Position numbers and translations under genes: made by a program | In this document: in pieces, positions 25,753 through 36,417 of the stretch | Numbering within the stretch: the stretch's first letter is position 1 | Layout of the letters: each line of letters starts with the position of its first letter | Notes under the pieces: generated by a model | What the model was told of the DNA's origin: nothing | The model's input: only the letters and a program-made list of their open reading frames with translations | The model's database searches: none | Assembly: GCA_965237625.1 (NCBI GenBank) | Contig: CBDEGD010000014.1 | Location: forward strand, 62,001-126,000 | DNA length: 64,000 bases | DNA from: JABDIP01 sp965237625 | Lineage (GTDB): Bacteria > Pseudomonadota > Alphaproteobacteria > DSM-16000 > Inquilinaceae | Direction of reading: 5' to 3'

Positions 25753-27006
25753 ATGACCACGCTCCGTTCCGACTTCCTGCGCATCCTTCAAGAGCGCGGC
25801 TTCATTCATCAATGTACCGATCTGGCGGGGCTGGACGCGCTCGTCGATAGGGGAGCCGTCTCTGCCTATATCGGCTTCGACGCGACCGCCGATAGTCTTC
25901 ATGTCGGATCGCTGCTACAGATCATGACGCTGCGCTGGCTCCAGAAGACTGGCGGTCGGCCGATCGTCCTAATGGGCGGCGGCACCACCAAGATCGGCGA
26001 TCCGTCATTCAAGGACGAGGCGCGGCCGCTGCTGGACGCAGAGGCGATCGAGCGCAACATCGAAGGCATCAAACAGAGCTTTGCCAAATTCCTGTCCTTT
26101 GGCGACGGGCCGACCGATGCGGTGATGGTGAACAATGCCGACTGGCTGGACGCGCTCGAGTATGTGCCGTTCCTGCGGGATGTCGGCCGGCATTTCACCA
26201 TCAACCGCATGCTCGGCTTCGACTCCGTCAAGCTGCGGCTGGATCGCGAGCAGCCGCTGACCTTCCTGGAATTCAACTACATGATCCTCCAGGCCTATGA
26301 TTTTCTGGAGCTGAATCGGCGCCATGACTGCCGGCTGCAGATCGGCGGGTCGGACCAATGGGGCAACATCGTCAACGGCATCGATCTGGCGCGGCGGATC
26401 GCCGGCAATGAGGTGTTCGGCCTGACCACGCCGCTGATCGCCACCGCGTCCGGCGAGAAGATGGGCAAGTCGGTCGGCGGCGCGGTCTGGCTGCGGCCGC
26501 ACCGGCTGAGCCCATACGAATATTGGCAATTCTGGCGGAACACCGAGGATGCCGATGTCGGGCGCTTTCTGAAACTGTTCACCGACATGCCTCTGGACGA
26601 GATCGCCCGTTTGGAGGCGTTGCAGGGCGCGGACATCAACGACGCCAAGAAGATCCTGGCCACCGAGGCGACCCGGCTCTGCCATGGCGATGCCGCCGCG
26701 GAGCAGGCCGCGGAGACCGCCCGCGAAACTTTCGAGGCCGGCAAGGCTGCTGAGGGTCTGCCGACGATCGATGTACCGCGCACCGATTTGCAGGCCGGCA
26801 TCGTCGCGTTCCGGCTGTTCCCGATGGCCGGGCTGGCGTCCTCGAATGGCGAGGCGCGGCGGCTGATCGCCGGCGGCGGCGCCCGCCTCAACGATGTTCG
26901 GCTCGACGACGCGGAGCGCGTGATCGGCCTCGGCGACGTCAATCCGGATGGCGTTATCAAGCTGTCGGCCGGCAAGAAGCGGCACGCCCTGGTGCGCGCG
27001 GCCTGA
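25753..27006 (+). CDS. tyrS: Tyrosyl-tRNA synthetase
   Basis: Charges tRNA-Tyr. 417 residues from ATG 25753 (MTTLRSDFLRILQERGF); the frame is open for 38 codons upstream but the extra residues are not family-like. Class I signatures are the HIGH-equivalent DSLHVGSLLQ, the tyrosine-pocket NYMILQAYDFLELN and QIGGSDQWGNI, and the KMSKS-equivalent GEKMGKSVGG. A C-terminal S4 RNA-binding domain follows (SSNGEARRLIAGGGARLNDVRL). It has no apparent operon partner. Confidence 0.97.
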   Translation: MTTLRSDFLRILQERGFIHQCTDLAGLDALVDRGAVSAYIGFDATADSLHVGSLLQIMTLRWLQKTGGRPIVLMGGGTTKIGDPSFKDEARPLLDAEAIERNIEGIKQSFAKFLSFGDGPTDAVMVNNADWLDALEYVPFLRDVGRHFTINRMLGFDSVKLRLDREQPLTFLEFNYMILQAYDFLELNRRHDCRLQIGGSDQWGNIVNGIDLARRIAGNEVFGLTTPLIATASGEKMGKSVGGAVWLRPHRLSPYEYWQFWRNTEDADVGRFLKLFTDMPLDEIARLEALQGADINDAKKILATEATRLCHGDAAAEQAAETARETFEAGKAAEGLPTIDVPRTDLQAGIVAFRLFPMAGLASSNGEARRLIAGGGARLNDVRLDDAERVIGLGDVNPDGVIKLSAGKKRHALVRAA

Positions 27007-27064
27007 TCCTATTCAGTTTACCGGGACCCGCCGGACCGCAGCGAAGTGCCGGGGAGAATCCAGA

Positions 27065-30000
27065 TCACCTTTCATCACTCAAGTGCGGCCGACGGTCCGG
27101 CTGTTCCACACCGGACTGGCCCAGCCCGCTATCCTGAAAGAACAGGTTTCTCAGGAAGCCCGGCGCCAGGACCGATAGCGGATTGACGGCGACCTCCGGT
27201 TCCTTGATCGAGCCTTGCGCCGAATAGGCGAAGGCAAAGATGCCTTGCCCCGAACCGCCGGTCAGCAGGTCACCGAGGATCGGAATGGAGCCGATCAGCT
27301 GGTTCACGCCATAGATCGGCACGATGGTGCCTTGCATATTCATCTGCCCCGCCTCCAAATCGAACTCACCGTTCATGGTCAGCCCCAACGCGCCGCCAGC
27401 CGTGCGAGTATTGCGCACAGACAGCAGGTCATCGGCGAAACCGTACTCACCGGTGAGCTTCTGGAAGGTCAGCCCCTCGGTCGACAGCACATTCTGGAGC
27501 CCGCCCAGCGACAGAGCGGCCAGCAATCGGCCCAATGCCGGCATGTTAACTGCACGATAGTCCTGCAGGTCGACGCTGCCCTCCAAGGGACCTCCGCGTC
27601 CCGTTTGAACGCCGGTGACGCTCAACCGGCCGCCGAGAATGTTTTCGGTGAAATCCAGAGCCCGAAGGGCCGCGCCGGCATCTTCGGCCGTGAGGCTGAA
27701 TTGATGCCCGGCCGGGCGGATTGGCTCGTAGCGCGACTGCACCTGCCCACCGGTATCGGTCCGGGCGACCAGATCGAATTCGTTCCAGCCTTCCCCGTCG
27801 CGCGCCGCAAACCCCGTAACGCCATAAAGTTTGCCGCCATCCCCGGCGATGACCTCGTCGAACGACACGGTGACCTGCAATGGGGTCACGTCTTCGTCCC
27901 CGGCCGGGTCGTCGGCAAGAGCTTCGTCCAGAGGTGCCGCCGGCGGCTCTTCCAGGGACACCGTCTCCTCGGTTGCCGCCGACAGCGCATTCTCCAACAG
28001 CGGACGCGCATCCAGCCTGGGACCCTGGGCATTGACCGCATAGCCGCCGGCGGGAAGCTGCGTCAGCTCCGCCGTAAGATCGGTTTCGCCATAGCGGAAC
28101 TGGGTCAGCAGAATTTCACTGATGCCGTCGCCTTCCGACCCGAACGATGCGCTTCCCTGCACCGCCAGGCCGTCGCCGTCGATCGCGAAGGACGGCATGG
28201 CGACCATGCGATCGTCGGTCAGGGCGATCTCGAGCATGGCGGCGCCAGGCTCACCCACCTGCTTGTCCCAGCCGATCTCATCGAGACGAATGGCGGCCCC
28301 GACCAGGTCCAGATCCGCCTTCAGCGTGGCATTGCGACGGTTAAGGTCGGTGTACACCGCCTGAAATCCCAACGCTCCGGACCACGGCCCATAGATATCG
28401 AAACCGAGCCGATCGATATCCACCCTGTCGACGGTTCCATTTGCTACGAGCCGAGTACGATATGCCTGGTCGTCGACGAAGTTCTCAGCCCATTCGAAGG
28501 CGAGCGGAATCTCCGAGACGGCTGCATCGCCGGCAATCGTCATCCCGCGGCCATCGAGGCTGAGCGCGCCATTCATAGCCGTTATGTTGCCCAAGAACGG
28601 TTCGGCAACAGCAATATCGACGAGGTTGGCGGCGGCGGCGATCGCCACCTGATCGAAAGTCACGTCGTCGAAAAGCGGAAAGGTGAACCGCACCCGGCCG
28701 GCAATAGATCCGCTGATCGTACTCGCATCCAATCCGAGTTGGCTTGTGTAGCCGAGCCGGGGACTGTCGAGAATTTCAAGCACCGTGCGCGCCGGCCCGG
28801 ACAGAACCAACTCGATATCGATGTTTTCAATCGGCTGACCAAACCCGGTGATCGCAATATCGGCTCCGGTCATCGAAATATCGCGCAAATGGCCAGCATC
28901 CAGAGCCAGGATGAAGCTCTCCGCATCGAACGTCGCCTGGCCGGCGACATCATCCACTGCCGGCAGCCCGTCGAGGTAGTTGACCCGGATGCCGTCGAAT
29001 TCGATCTTTCCGCCTACTTGGCTGACGTCGATGTCTTCGGGCCGGTCCCTGGGCAACCGCGCTCTGAGCGTGGCGCTGGCGGACCGCACCATGCCAAGGG
29101 AAAGGTTTTCCGTTACCCAATCCCGCGGGCTTGGCGCCAACTGCTCCGGCCAGTATGTGGCGAGCAGATCTATCGGCAGGTTCTCGATCGCACCCTCGGC
29201 TTCAACGTCCAGAAGCCCGGCATTGTCCTTGACGGTTGCCGATCCCCGAACGGTCGGCCCGCCGAGATCAACCATGAACCGGTCGACCACAATCCGGTCA
29301 CCGCCCAGATCAAGCACGCCGGACAATGCCACTCCTGCCACCGGTAGCGGAGCGTCATAGATATCGTCGAGCCGCAACTGCCCCGCGCCGCCTTGCAGGA
29401 CGAATGCCAAGCGGTCCGGACTCAGGCCTGGCCCCAAGTCGGCGGTGACGGTTCCGAAGACCGGCATGGCGACGATCGCCAAGGATTCCAGCAGCGGGTC
29501 GATGCCGGCCAATTCCGCCGGCACGAAATTCGCCAGCCCGATCTCAAGCACCGTCTCGTCGGTCGCCAGGGAATAATCCAGCTCGGCCGACAGCGCGGCC
29601 AACCGGCCTCCGATCTGAAGATCCAACAGCATCCCGCCCCGGATCGCGTCCTCGGCCCGATCCAGAGCGATCTCGGCCCGCGGGATATTCCACGTCACGC
29701 CCAAAAGCCGGTCCTCGACAACGATTTCCGCGCCGGTCACCTCCAATTTTCGAAGTGAGGCCATCGGGACATCGGACGACTCGGCCGGCGCCCGAAGCGA
29801 CCTGAGCAGAGTTCGGATGACATCGACATTTTCGGTCGCCGCATCCGTGACGCGCTCCGGGTCACCCAGGCTGAATACGACCTCTCCGGACTCGGTGCGG
29901 GTCACGCGCAGCTTTGGCCGCACCAGATCGATGCGTTCGAGAGCGACGCTGCCCAACAGCAGCCGTCGCACGCTCAGCGCCAGCTCTACCTCCGGCACCG

Positions 30001-30349
30001 TGGTGATTGTGTTACCGTCGGGATCTTCCAATTCGAGATCGACCGCTACAAAAGTCAGCGGCCGTCCGAAGCCGTCCCAGCGCACCAATGTCCCGCCCAG
30101 CGACAGCCGGGCCGCGCCGTCCGACATCGCAGATTCCAGATACGGTGTGAGGAAATCCGCCTCGATTGGCCCACTGGATAGTCGCCAGGCAAACAGGCCA
30201 AGAAGGATCGCCGAGCCGGCGACCAGGACTCCGCAAATCTCAAGGGTAATCTTCGAGCAGCGTAGGAATATGCGCGCGCCGCGCCCACGTAAAATGCGCC
30301 CATCCGGCGTCGCTTGACCGCCCTCGGTCGTTGGACGAGTCTGGCTCAT
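27065..30349 (-). CDS. YhdP-like AsmA-family envelope protein (DUF3971)
   Basis: A very large protein of about 1,094 residues from ATG 30349 (MSQTRPTTEGG). One transmembrane helix lies near residues 33-55 (ITLEICGVLVAGSAILLGLFAW), with the rest predicted periplasmic and made of repeated beta-strand segments. The C-terminal part (LTGEYGFADDLLSVRNTRTAGGALGLTMNGEFDLE, then GTIVPIYGVNQLIGSIPILGDLLTGG) is the AsmA-like C-terminal domain of the YhdP/DUF3971 group. Such proteins are proposed bridges for phospholipid transport between membranes. Codons upstream of 30349 are discarded because they overlap the divergent glnE start. Confidence 0.87.
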   Translation of the reverse strand: MSQTRPTTEGGQATPDGRILRGRGARIFLRCSKITLEICGVLVAGSAILLGLFAWRLSSGPIEADFLTPYLESAMSDGAARLSLGGTLVRWDGFGRPLTFVAVDLELEDPDGNTITTVPEVELALSVRRLLLGSVALERIDLVRPKLRVTRTESGEVVFSLGDPERVTDAATENVDVIRTLLRSLRAPAESSDVPMASLRKLEVTGAEIVVEDRLLGVTWNIPRAEIALDRAEDAIRGGMLLDLQIGGRLAALSAELDYSLATDETVLEIGLANFVPAELAGIDPLLESLAIVAMPVFGTVTADLGPGLSPDRLAFVLQGGAGQLRLDDIYDAPLPVAGVALSGVLDLGGDRIVVDRFMVDLGGPTVRGSATVKDNAGLLDVEAEGAIENLPIDLLATYWPEQLAPSPRDWVTENLSLGMVRSASATLRARLPRDRPEDIDVSQVGGKIEFDGIRVNYLDGLPAVDDVAGQATFDAESFILALDAGHLRDISMTGADIAITGFGQPIENIDIELVLSGPARTVLEILDSPRLGYTSQLGLDASTISGSIAGRVRFTFPLFDDVTFDQVAIAAAANLVDIAVAEPFLGNITAMNGALSLDGRGMTIAGDAAVSEIPLAFEWAENFVDDQAYRTRLVANGTVDRVDIDRLGFDIYGPWSGALGFQAVYTDLNRRNATLKADLDLVGAAIRLDEIGWDKQVGEPGAAMLEIALTDDRMVAMPSFAIDGDGLAVQGSASFGSEGDGISEILLTQFRYGETDLTAELTQLPAGGYAVNAQGPRLDARPLLENALSAATEETVSLEEPPAAPLDEALADDPAGDEDVTPLQVTVSFDEVIAGDGGKLYGVTGFAARDGEGWNEFDLVARTDTGGQVQSRYEPIRPAGHQFSLTAEDAGAALRALDFTENILGGRLSVTGVQTGRGGPLEGSVDLQDYRAVNMPALGRLLAALSLGGLQNVLSTEGLTFQKLTGEYGFADDLLSVRNTRTAGGALGLTMNGEFDLEAGQMNMQGTIVPIYGVNQLIGSIPILGDLLTGGSGQGIFAFAYSAQGSIKEPEVAVNPLSVLAPGFLRNLFFQDSGLGQSGVEQPDRRPHLSDER

Positions 30350-30379
30350 GCTTCCCCGACACCGGAAGGTTGGAATGTC

Positions 30380-33351
30380 GTGCTGCTGACCGTCGAGAAC
30401 TGGCCGCGCCCGGTCGACGCCGAGCGCGCCCGGCTGGGTATCGAGCGACTGCGCGAGCGGGCCGAACAGGCGGACGACGCTGAAATCAGCGGATTCGTGC
30501 AGCAACTGACTGAGGATGCCAACGGCCTTGCCATGCTGGAAGCGGTGTTCGGACACAGCCCGCACCTCACGGAATGCATGCTCGCCGATGTCGGATTTCT
30601 GAAACGGCTGATCGAAGAGGGGGCGGATGCCTGCCTGGCGGCCGTCCTGGAAGAGATCGATACGACACTCGACGCGGAATCAGACACAGCTCGCCTCATG
30701 TCTGGGCTGCGGATAGCCAAAAGGCGCTGTGCGCTGCTGATCGCCCTGTCGGACATTGCCGGGCTCTGGTCCTTCGACCTAGTAACGGGCGCGCTGAGCT
30801 GGCTTGCCGAGGCGGCCCTCAGGGTTTCTGTGCGCCATTTGCTGCGCCTCGCCGAGGCCCGCGGGTTGATCGACCTTCCGCATGGCGACCGGCCGGACCT
30901 GGGCTCCGGGCTGATCATTCTTGCCATGGGCAAATTGGGGGCCGGTGAGCTCAACTATTCCAGCGATATTGACTCATCGTCCTCTACGACGATGCCAGGG
31001 TCCGCGTCCGCCGTCCGGACGAGATGACCCGCACCTTCGTCCGGCTGACCCGCGAACTTGTCCGCATTATGGAAGAGCGCACCGCCGACGGCTATGTTTT
31101 CCGAACCGATTTGCGGCTGCGCCCCGACCCGGGCGCGACGCCGATGGCGGTGTCGGTCTCCGCCGCCGAGGGTTACTACGGCAGCATGGCCCTGAATTGG
31201 GAGCGCGCGGCGATGATCCGGGCCCGGCCAGTGGCCGGCGACATCGAAGCTGGCCGGGACTTCCTGCAATCGATCTCACCCTTCGTGTGGCGACGAACAC
31301 TGGGACTTTGCTGCGGTCCAGGATATTCACAGCATAAAGCGGCGGATTCATGATGCCCGCGGGCATGAGGTGATCAGAATCAACGGCCATAACCTGAAGC
31401 TCGGGCGCGGCGGAATCCGCGAGATCGAGTTCTTCACCCAGGCCCAGCAGCTCATCTTCGGCGGCCGCGATCCGCGGTTCCGGGGATCGCGCACCATCGA
31501 CACGCTGGCGGTCCTGGCCGACGCCGGCCGCGCCGACCCCGCCGTGACAGACGCCTTGGCCGCCGATTACCGCTTCCTCAGGCGGATCGAGCACCGGCTG
31601 CAGATGGTCGACGACCAACAGACCCACACCCTGCCCGAGCAGGACGCGCCGCTCGACAGCCTGGCGGTTTTTCTCGGCTTTGCCCGTCCGGCGGAATTCC
31701 GCAAGGCACTCGGTGCCGCATTGCGGCGGGTCGAGCGGCAATACGACGCGCTTTTCCAGGATGCGCCGGCGCCACCCTCGGGATCGGCCTCCATGGTGTT
31801 CGTTGGCGCCGATCTCGATCCCGACACCGTGACGGCGCTTTCCGATATGGGCTTTGCCGATCCTGAGGCGGTAATCGACACCGTCCGCGGCTGGCTGCAT
31901 GGCCGATACCGTGCCACCCGCAGCGAGCGCACCCGCGGCATGCTGACGCAACTCGCCCCGACCATCCTCGATGCGCTGGCCAGGACCGATCATCCGGACG
32001 GAACGTTGCATCGTTTCGATGCCTTCCTGCAGCGACTGCCGGCCGGCATCCAGCTGTTTGCTCTGTTCCACAGCAACCCGCATTTGGTCCCGCTGATGGC
32101 CATGATCCTGGGGACGTCCGCCCGGCTCGCCGACTATCTCGCCCGCAACCCGGCACAATTCGATTGTGTCTTGATGCCCGGTTTCCTGGACAGCCTGCCG
32201 AACCGCGCCGAGCTCAATGGTGAGTTGGCGGTGATGATGGCCCAGGCGCCGGATTACGAGGAAGTCCTCAACATCCTCAGGCGGTTCACCAACGACAACC
32301 GGTTTCGGGTCGGCGTTCAGATCTTGCGCGAAAGGGATCCGGACGGGCGTTACGGCCGGTTCCTCAGCGACGTGGCGGAGGTTGCGCTGTCCGCGCTGGT
32401 CCCCGGGTCCAGGAGGAATTCGCCCGCCGCCATGGCGGTTTCGACGGCGGCGCGCTGGCGATCATCGGGATGGGCAAGCTGGGCGGCCGCGAGCTGTCGA
32501 TCCGGTCGGATCTCGACCTGATCATGGTCTATGACGCGCCGGCCGACGGCACCCAATCCGATGGCGACAAACCGCTTCCGCCGACCACCTATTACGCCCG
32601 GCTGATCCAGCGCCTGCTGAGCGCCATTACCGCACCGACCGCCGAAGGTTCACTCTACGAGGTTGATATGCGCCTGCGCCCGTCGGGCCGGGCCGGGCCG
32701 CTGGCCACCAGCCTGGAAGCCTTCATCCGCTATCAGGATGAAAGTGCCTGGACGTGGGAGCATATGGCGCTGACCCGCGCCCAGATCATCCATGGCGATC
32801 CGGCGTTGAACGACGCCGTGACCGCCGAAATCAACAAGGTTCTCTGCAATGAGCGGGATACCGAAACGCTGCTGCGCGACGTGGCGGACATGCGGGCGCG
32901 CATCGACAAGGAGCACGGCACCGACGACGTCTGGAACGCGAAGTACCTGCGCGGCGGACTGATCGATATCGAATTCCTCGCCCAGTATCTGCAGTTACTG
33001 CATGCCCCCGCGAATTCCGCCGTGCTGTCTGCGAACACCGCGACGGCATTGCGGCAACTCGCCGAGGCGGACGCCTTGGAGCCGGAAATCGCCGATCAGC
33101 TGCTGTCCGCCCTGTCGCTATGGCAGCGGGTTCAGGGCTATCTGAGGCTGACGGTCGAGGGCGCGTTCAACCCGGCAGAAGCCTCGGAAGCACTGCTGTC
33201 GGGGCTGTGCCGGGCGGCATTTCCGGACGAGGAAAGCGAACTGTCGATGGAAGGTGTCAAAGAGCGGCTGCGGGCAACCGCTGCGGCTTGCCACGGAGTA
33301 TTTCGCGAGAAAATCGAAGAGCCGGCCGCTGAACTGCCGGCGAAAAATTGA
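30380..33351 (+). pseudogene. glnE: Glutamine synthetase adenylyltransferase/deadenylase, three frameshifts as sequenced
   Basis: GlnE adenylylates and deadenylylates glutamine synthetase in response to nitrogen status. All parts are recognisable, but the frame is broken three times: a missing base at about 30971 (GACTCATCGTC where GACCTCATCGTC restores SSDIDLIVLYDD), an extra G at about 31305 (CTGGGACTTT; removal gives RRTLDFAAVQDIHSIKRRIHD), and a missing C at about 32404 (GGTCCCCGGGTCC; addition gives PRVQEEFARRHGGFDGG). The first two compensate each other. Both nucleotidyltransferase domains remain (AMGKLGAGELNYSSDID and GMGKLGGRELSIRSDLDLIM). The GTG at 30380, nine bases after GGAAGG, fits as start; TTG 30314 is an alternative. 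Sequence between the breaks is well conserved, so sequencing error is likely. Confidence 0.88.
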
Positions 33352-33467
33352 ACCACCGCGCCGGCCATCCACGCCCTTGCATGCGGGTGCCGACAGCCTA
33401 TCATTCCATGAAATGATCGCCGCTTGGCGGTCGGTTCCCAAACAGGCGACAGCAAGGATCGTCCGCG

Positions 33468-33932
33468 ATGACCGCAGAGGTTGGCCAACCAGCACCGGAT
33501 TTCACCCTGCCCACCGCCGGTGGTGGCGAGGTGGCATTGTCGTCCCTGAAGGGGCGCAAGGTGATCGTCTATTTCTATCCGAAGGCCGACACGCCGGGCT
33601 GCACCACGGAATCTTGCGGATTCAACGAGGCGTTGCCGGATTTCGGCGGCGCCAATGCGGAGATCATCGGGATCTCCAAGGACCCTGTGAAGAAGCTCGA
33701 CAAGTTCCGCGACAAATACGGTTTCAACTTCACCCTGGCATCCGACGAGCCTGTCGCCATCGTCGATGCCTATGGCTCCTGGGTGGAGAAATCCATGTAT
33801 GGCAAGAAGTACATGGGCATCGACCGGTCGACCTTCCTGATCGACGAGAATGGGTTGGTCCAGGGCGTTTGGCGAAAGGTGAAGGTCCCCGGCCATGTGG
33901 ACGAGGTGCTGAAGGCGGCGAAGGAGGGATAG
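33468..33932 (+). CDS. bcp: Thioredoxin-dependent thiol peroxidase (Bcp/PrxQ)
   Basis: A 154-residue peroxiredoxin that reduces hydroperoxides. The peroxidatic Cys45 and resolving Cys50 sit in ADTPGCTTESCGFNEAL, the PrxQ arrangement with five-residue spacing. Other landmarks are GQPAPDFTLPTAGGGEVALSSLKGRKVIVYFYPK and GIDRSTFLIDENGLVQGVWRKVKVPGHVDEVL. The frame is intact although it lies between two genes with frameshifts. It follows glnE on the same strand by 116 bp. Confidence 0.96.
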   Translation: MTAEVGQPAPDFTLPTAGGGEVALSSLKGRKVIVYFYPKADTPGCTTESCGFNEALPDFGGANAEIIGISKDPVKKLDKFRDKYGFNFTLASDEPVAIVDAYGSWVEKSMYGKKYMGIDRSTFLIDENGLVQGVWRKVKVPGHVDEVLKAAKEG

Positions 33933-34054
33933 CCCGAGGCGATTTCCCTCTATCTTCTCCTTGCCGACAATTATTTTCGCCACGGTGGCATTTCGGCGAC
34001 CCGTAATCGGCATACAGCGATAATGGCCGCTCAAGGCCGGAGGAGAACGAGACC

Positions 34055-36129
34055 ATGGCTCAACTGACCCGCGGCCGCACATTGGCGGCCGCCATCCTTC
34101 TGGGCGGTGCATCCCTGCTGCCGCTGTCGTTGTCGATGCCCGCCCTTGCGGCCGACGACCTGACCCTGCGCCGGGTGCTGCTGTCGACTGGCGGCGTCGG
34201 CTATTTCGAATACGAGGCCGAGGTCGACGGCGACGCGGCGCTGACCCTCGACGTCCGACTCGATCAGGTCGATGACGTGATGAAAAGCGTCGTCGTCTAT
34301 GACGATCGGGGCACCATCGGCGACATCAGCCTGCCCGGCCGCGAACCGCTGCGCGAGATATTCCGCGACCTGCCCTTCGGCCCAGAGGCGCTGAACAGCC
34401 CGGTGATGCTGCTCTCCGCCATGCAGGGTGCGAAAGTCCGGGTTGCCGGCGCCAGGACGATGACCGGGCGGATCATTTCGGTGGTCACCGAGGTCGCTGC
34501 ATCGTCGGATGACGGCGGCGTTCTGGAGCAAAACCGGGTCAGCCTGATGACCGAGGACGGGCTGCAGCAGATCATTCTTGAAGACACCGACACCATCCAA
34601 TTCGTCGACGACGCCCTGCAATCGCAACTCAATGCCGCCCTGGAAGCGGTCGCCCGGCACAATACCCCGGATCGGCGCTCCCTGGACGTGCGGGTTTCCG
34701 GCACCGGCCAGCGCACCATTCGCGTCGGCTATGTGATCGGGACGCCGCTGTGGAAGACCTCCTACCGGCTCACCCTGGACGGTGCCGAGACCGCGGATAC
34801 CGCCGGCATGCAGGGCTGGGCGGTCCTGGAGAATCTGAGCGGCGAGGATTGGAACGATATCGAGTTGACGGTGGCGTCCGGCAATCCAGTCACCTTCCGC
34901 CAGGCGCTCTACGAATCCTATTTCGTCTATCGCCCCGAGGTGCCGGTCGAAGTCCTCGGCCGCGTGCTGCCGCCGGCCGATTCCGGCGTCCTGTCGAGGA
35001 TGGAACGAAGCCCGATGCAAGAGCAGATCCAGGACGGTCGATTCGACGATGGCGAACGCTCGAGAGCACTCGTAGGCAACGGAATGGCATCCATTGTCGC
35101 CGCACCTCCTCCGATGGCGCAGGTCATGGCGGCGTCGAGCGACGAATCCACCACCCAGGTGGTGTTCCGGTTCCCCGGCGCGGTCACCGTCCAGAACGGC
35201 GATTCCATCCTGCTGCCGGTGATCAGCCGCGACCTGCCTGCGGAGCGCCTGTCGCTCTACCAGCCGCAGACCGACCGACCCACCCGCTGGCCTCGATCCG
35301 CATGACCAATGGCAGCGAGAGCGGCCTGCCGCCCGGCGTGCTGACCCTCTATGAGCGCTCGGCCCAATCCGGCGCCGTGGCCTATGTCGGCGACGCCCGC
35401 CTCGGCCCGCTGCCGGCCGGCGAGGAACGGCTGCTGAGCTACGCGATCGACCAGAAGGTCCGGATCGACCAGGAGGCCCGGAACGCCCGCACCATCACCG
35501 CCGGCAAGATCGTCGACGGTGTGCTTGACGTGACCGTGACCCAGCGCCAGACCACCCTCTACACCGTGACCGGCGCGGCGCGCGAGAGTCGCACCGTGTT
35601 GATCGAGCATCCGCGGTACCACGGCTGGACGCTCATTCCGCCGGAGGGTCTCGCCGGCGACGAGCCGGTCGAGACCACAGACAGCCATTACCGCCTGCGC
35701 GTCGAGCTGGCGGCCGGCGAGTCCAAGGCGCTTTCGGTGTCGATGGAGCAGCCGCTGTACGAGCGTCACGAGATGGCCTCCATGACCAAGGATCAGATCG
35801 CCGTCTTCATGGCATCGCGGGAGCTCTCTCCGGCGGTCCGCCAGGCGATGACCGATTTGGCCGGATATCAAGCGGCGCTCGTCGACCGGGAGAACGCCGA
35901 GCGCAATCTGGCGCGGCAACTCAACACGGTGATCGAGGATCAGGGCCGGCTACGCGACAACCTCCGCTCGGTCCCCGGCGGCAGCGACCTGCACCAGCGC
36001 TATCTGGGCAAGATGGCGGAGCAGGAGGACCAGATCGATGGGCTCCGCATCGCCATCGACGATGCCCACATCGCCGCCCTCGAAGCGCGGCAGGCGGTGA
36101 CGGACTTCGTGCGGGGGCTTAACGTCTAG
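34055..36129 (+). pseudogene. Exported DUF4139-domain protein, one frameshift as sequenced
   Basis: A protein of about 690 residues with a signal peptide (to about residue 33, SMPALAAD) and a DUF4139 domain (GYVIGTPLWKTSYRLTLDG, GWAVLENLSGEDWNDIELTVASGNPVTFRQAL). The frame changes near 35275-35285: it reads to QTDRPTRWPRSA and stop, but one added base continues as THPLASIRMTNGSESGLPPGVLTLYERS and onward to a normal end, FVRGLNV. The second half ends in a coiled coil (YQAALVDRENAERNLARQLN). DUF4139 proteins are secreted or outer-membrane associated, of unknown function. The single-base loss resembles those in glnE, so it may be a sequencing artefact. Confidence 0.8.
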
Positions 36130-36229
36130 GTCTAAGCCATTGGGTAGCCCCTCCCCGAAATCGCGGTTTTCACCCATCCGGCCGAGGACCCATCGGCGAC
36201 GGAACCGCGCCGATCCGTACACCCTTGCC

Positions 36230-36316
36230 GTCATCGCGAGCCGAAGGCGCGGCGATCCAGGACAGCCGCCGCTGCCGGGCTGGATTGCCGCGTCGCTTAC
36301 GCTCCTCGCAACGACG
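36230..36316. repeat. Imperfect inverted repeat, dispersed family
   Basis: The left arm (from 36230, GTCATCGCGAG then GCGATCCAG) pairs with the right arm (CTGGATTGCCGCGTCGC then CTCCTCGCAACGAC, ending 36316). A half copy occurs at 9733-9766. Such elements with GTCATCGCGAGC arms are widespread in proteobacterial intergenic DNA. It lies between the convergent DUF4139 and regulator genes. Confidence 0.65.
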
Positions 36317-36417
36317 ATATCGGAGGTCCGCCCTGAGATGCGTGGATCCTGCAATGCCTCGGGGAGAGGGCCACGCCTTCATGCCGCTCTGCGCGTCGTG
36401 GACAGCCTCTGGCCCGA

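Noticed and set aside
27215..29347. A 710-codon open frame antisense to the YhdP-like gene
   Set aside because: It is the complement of a well-supported coding frame in GC-rich DNA; its translation has no family features and is rich in Arg, Gln and His.
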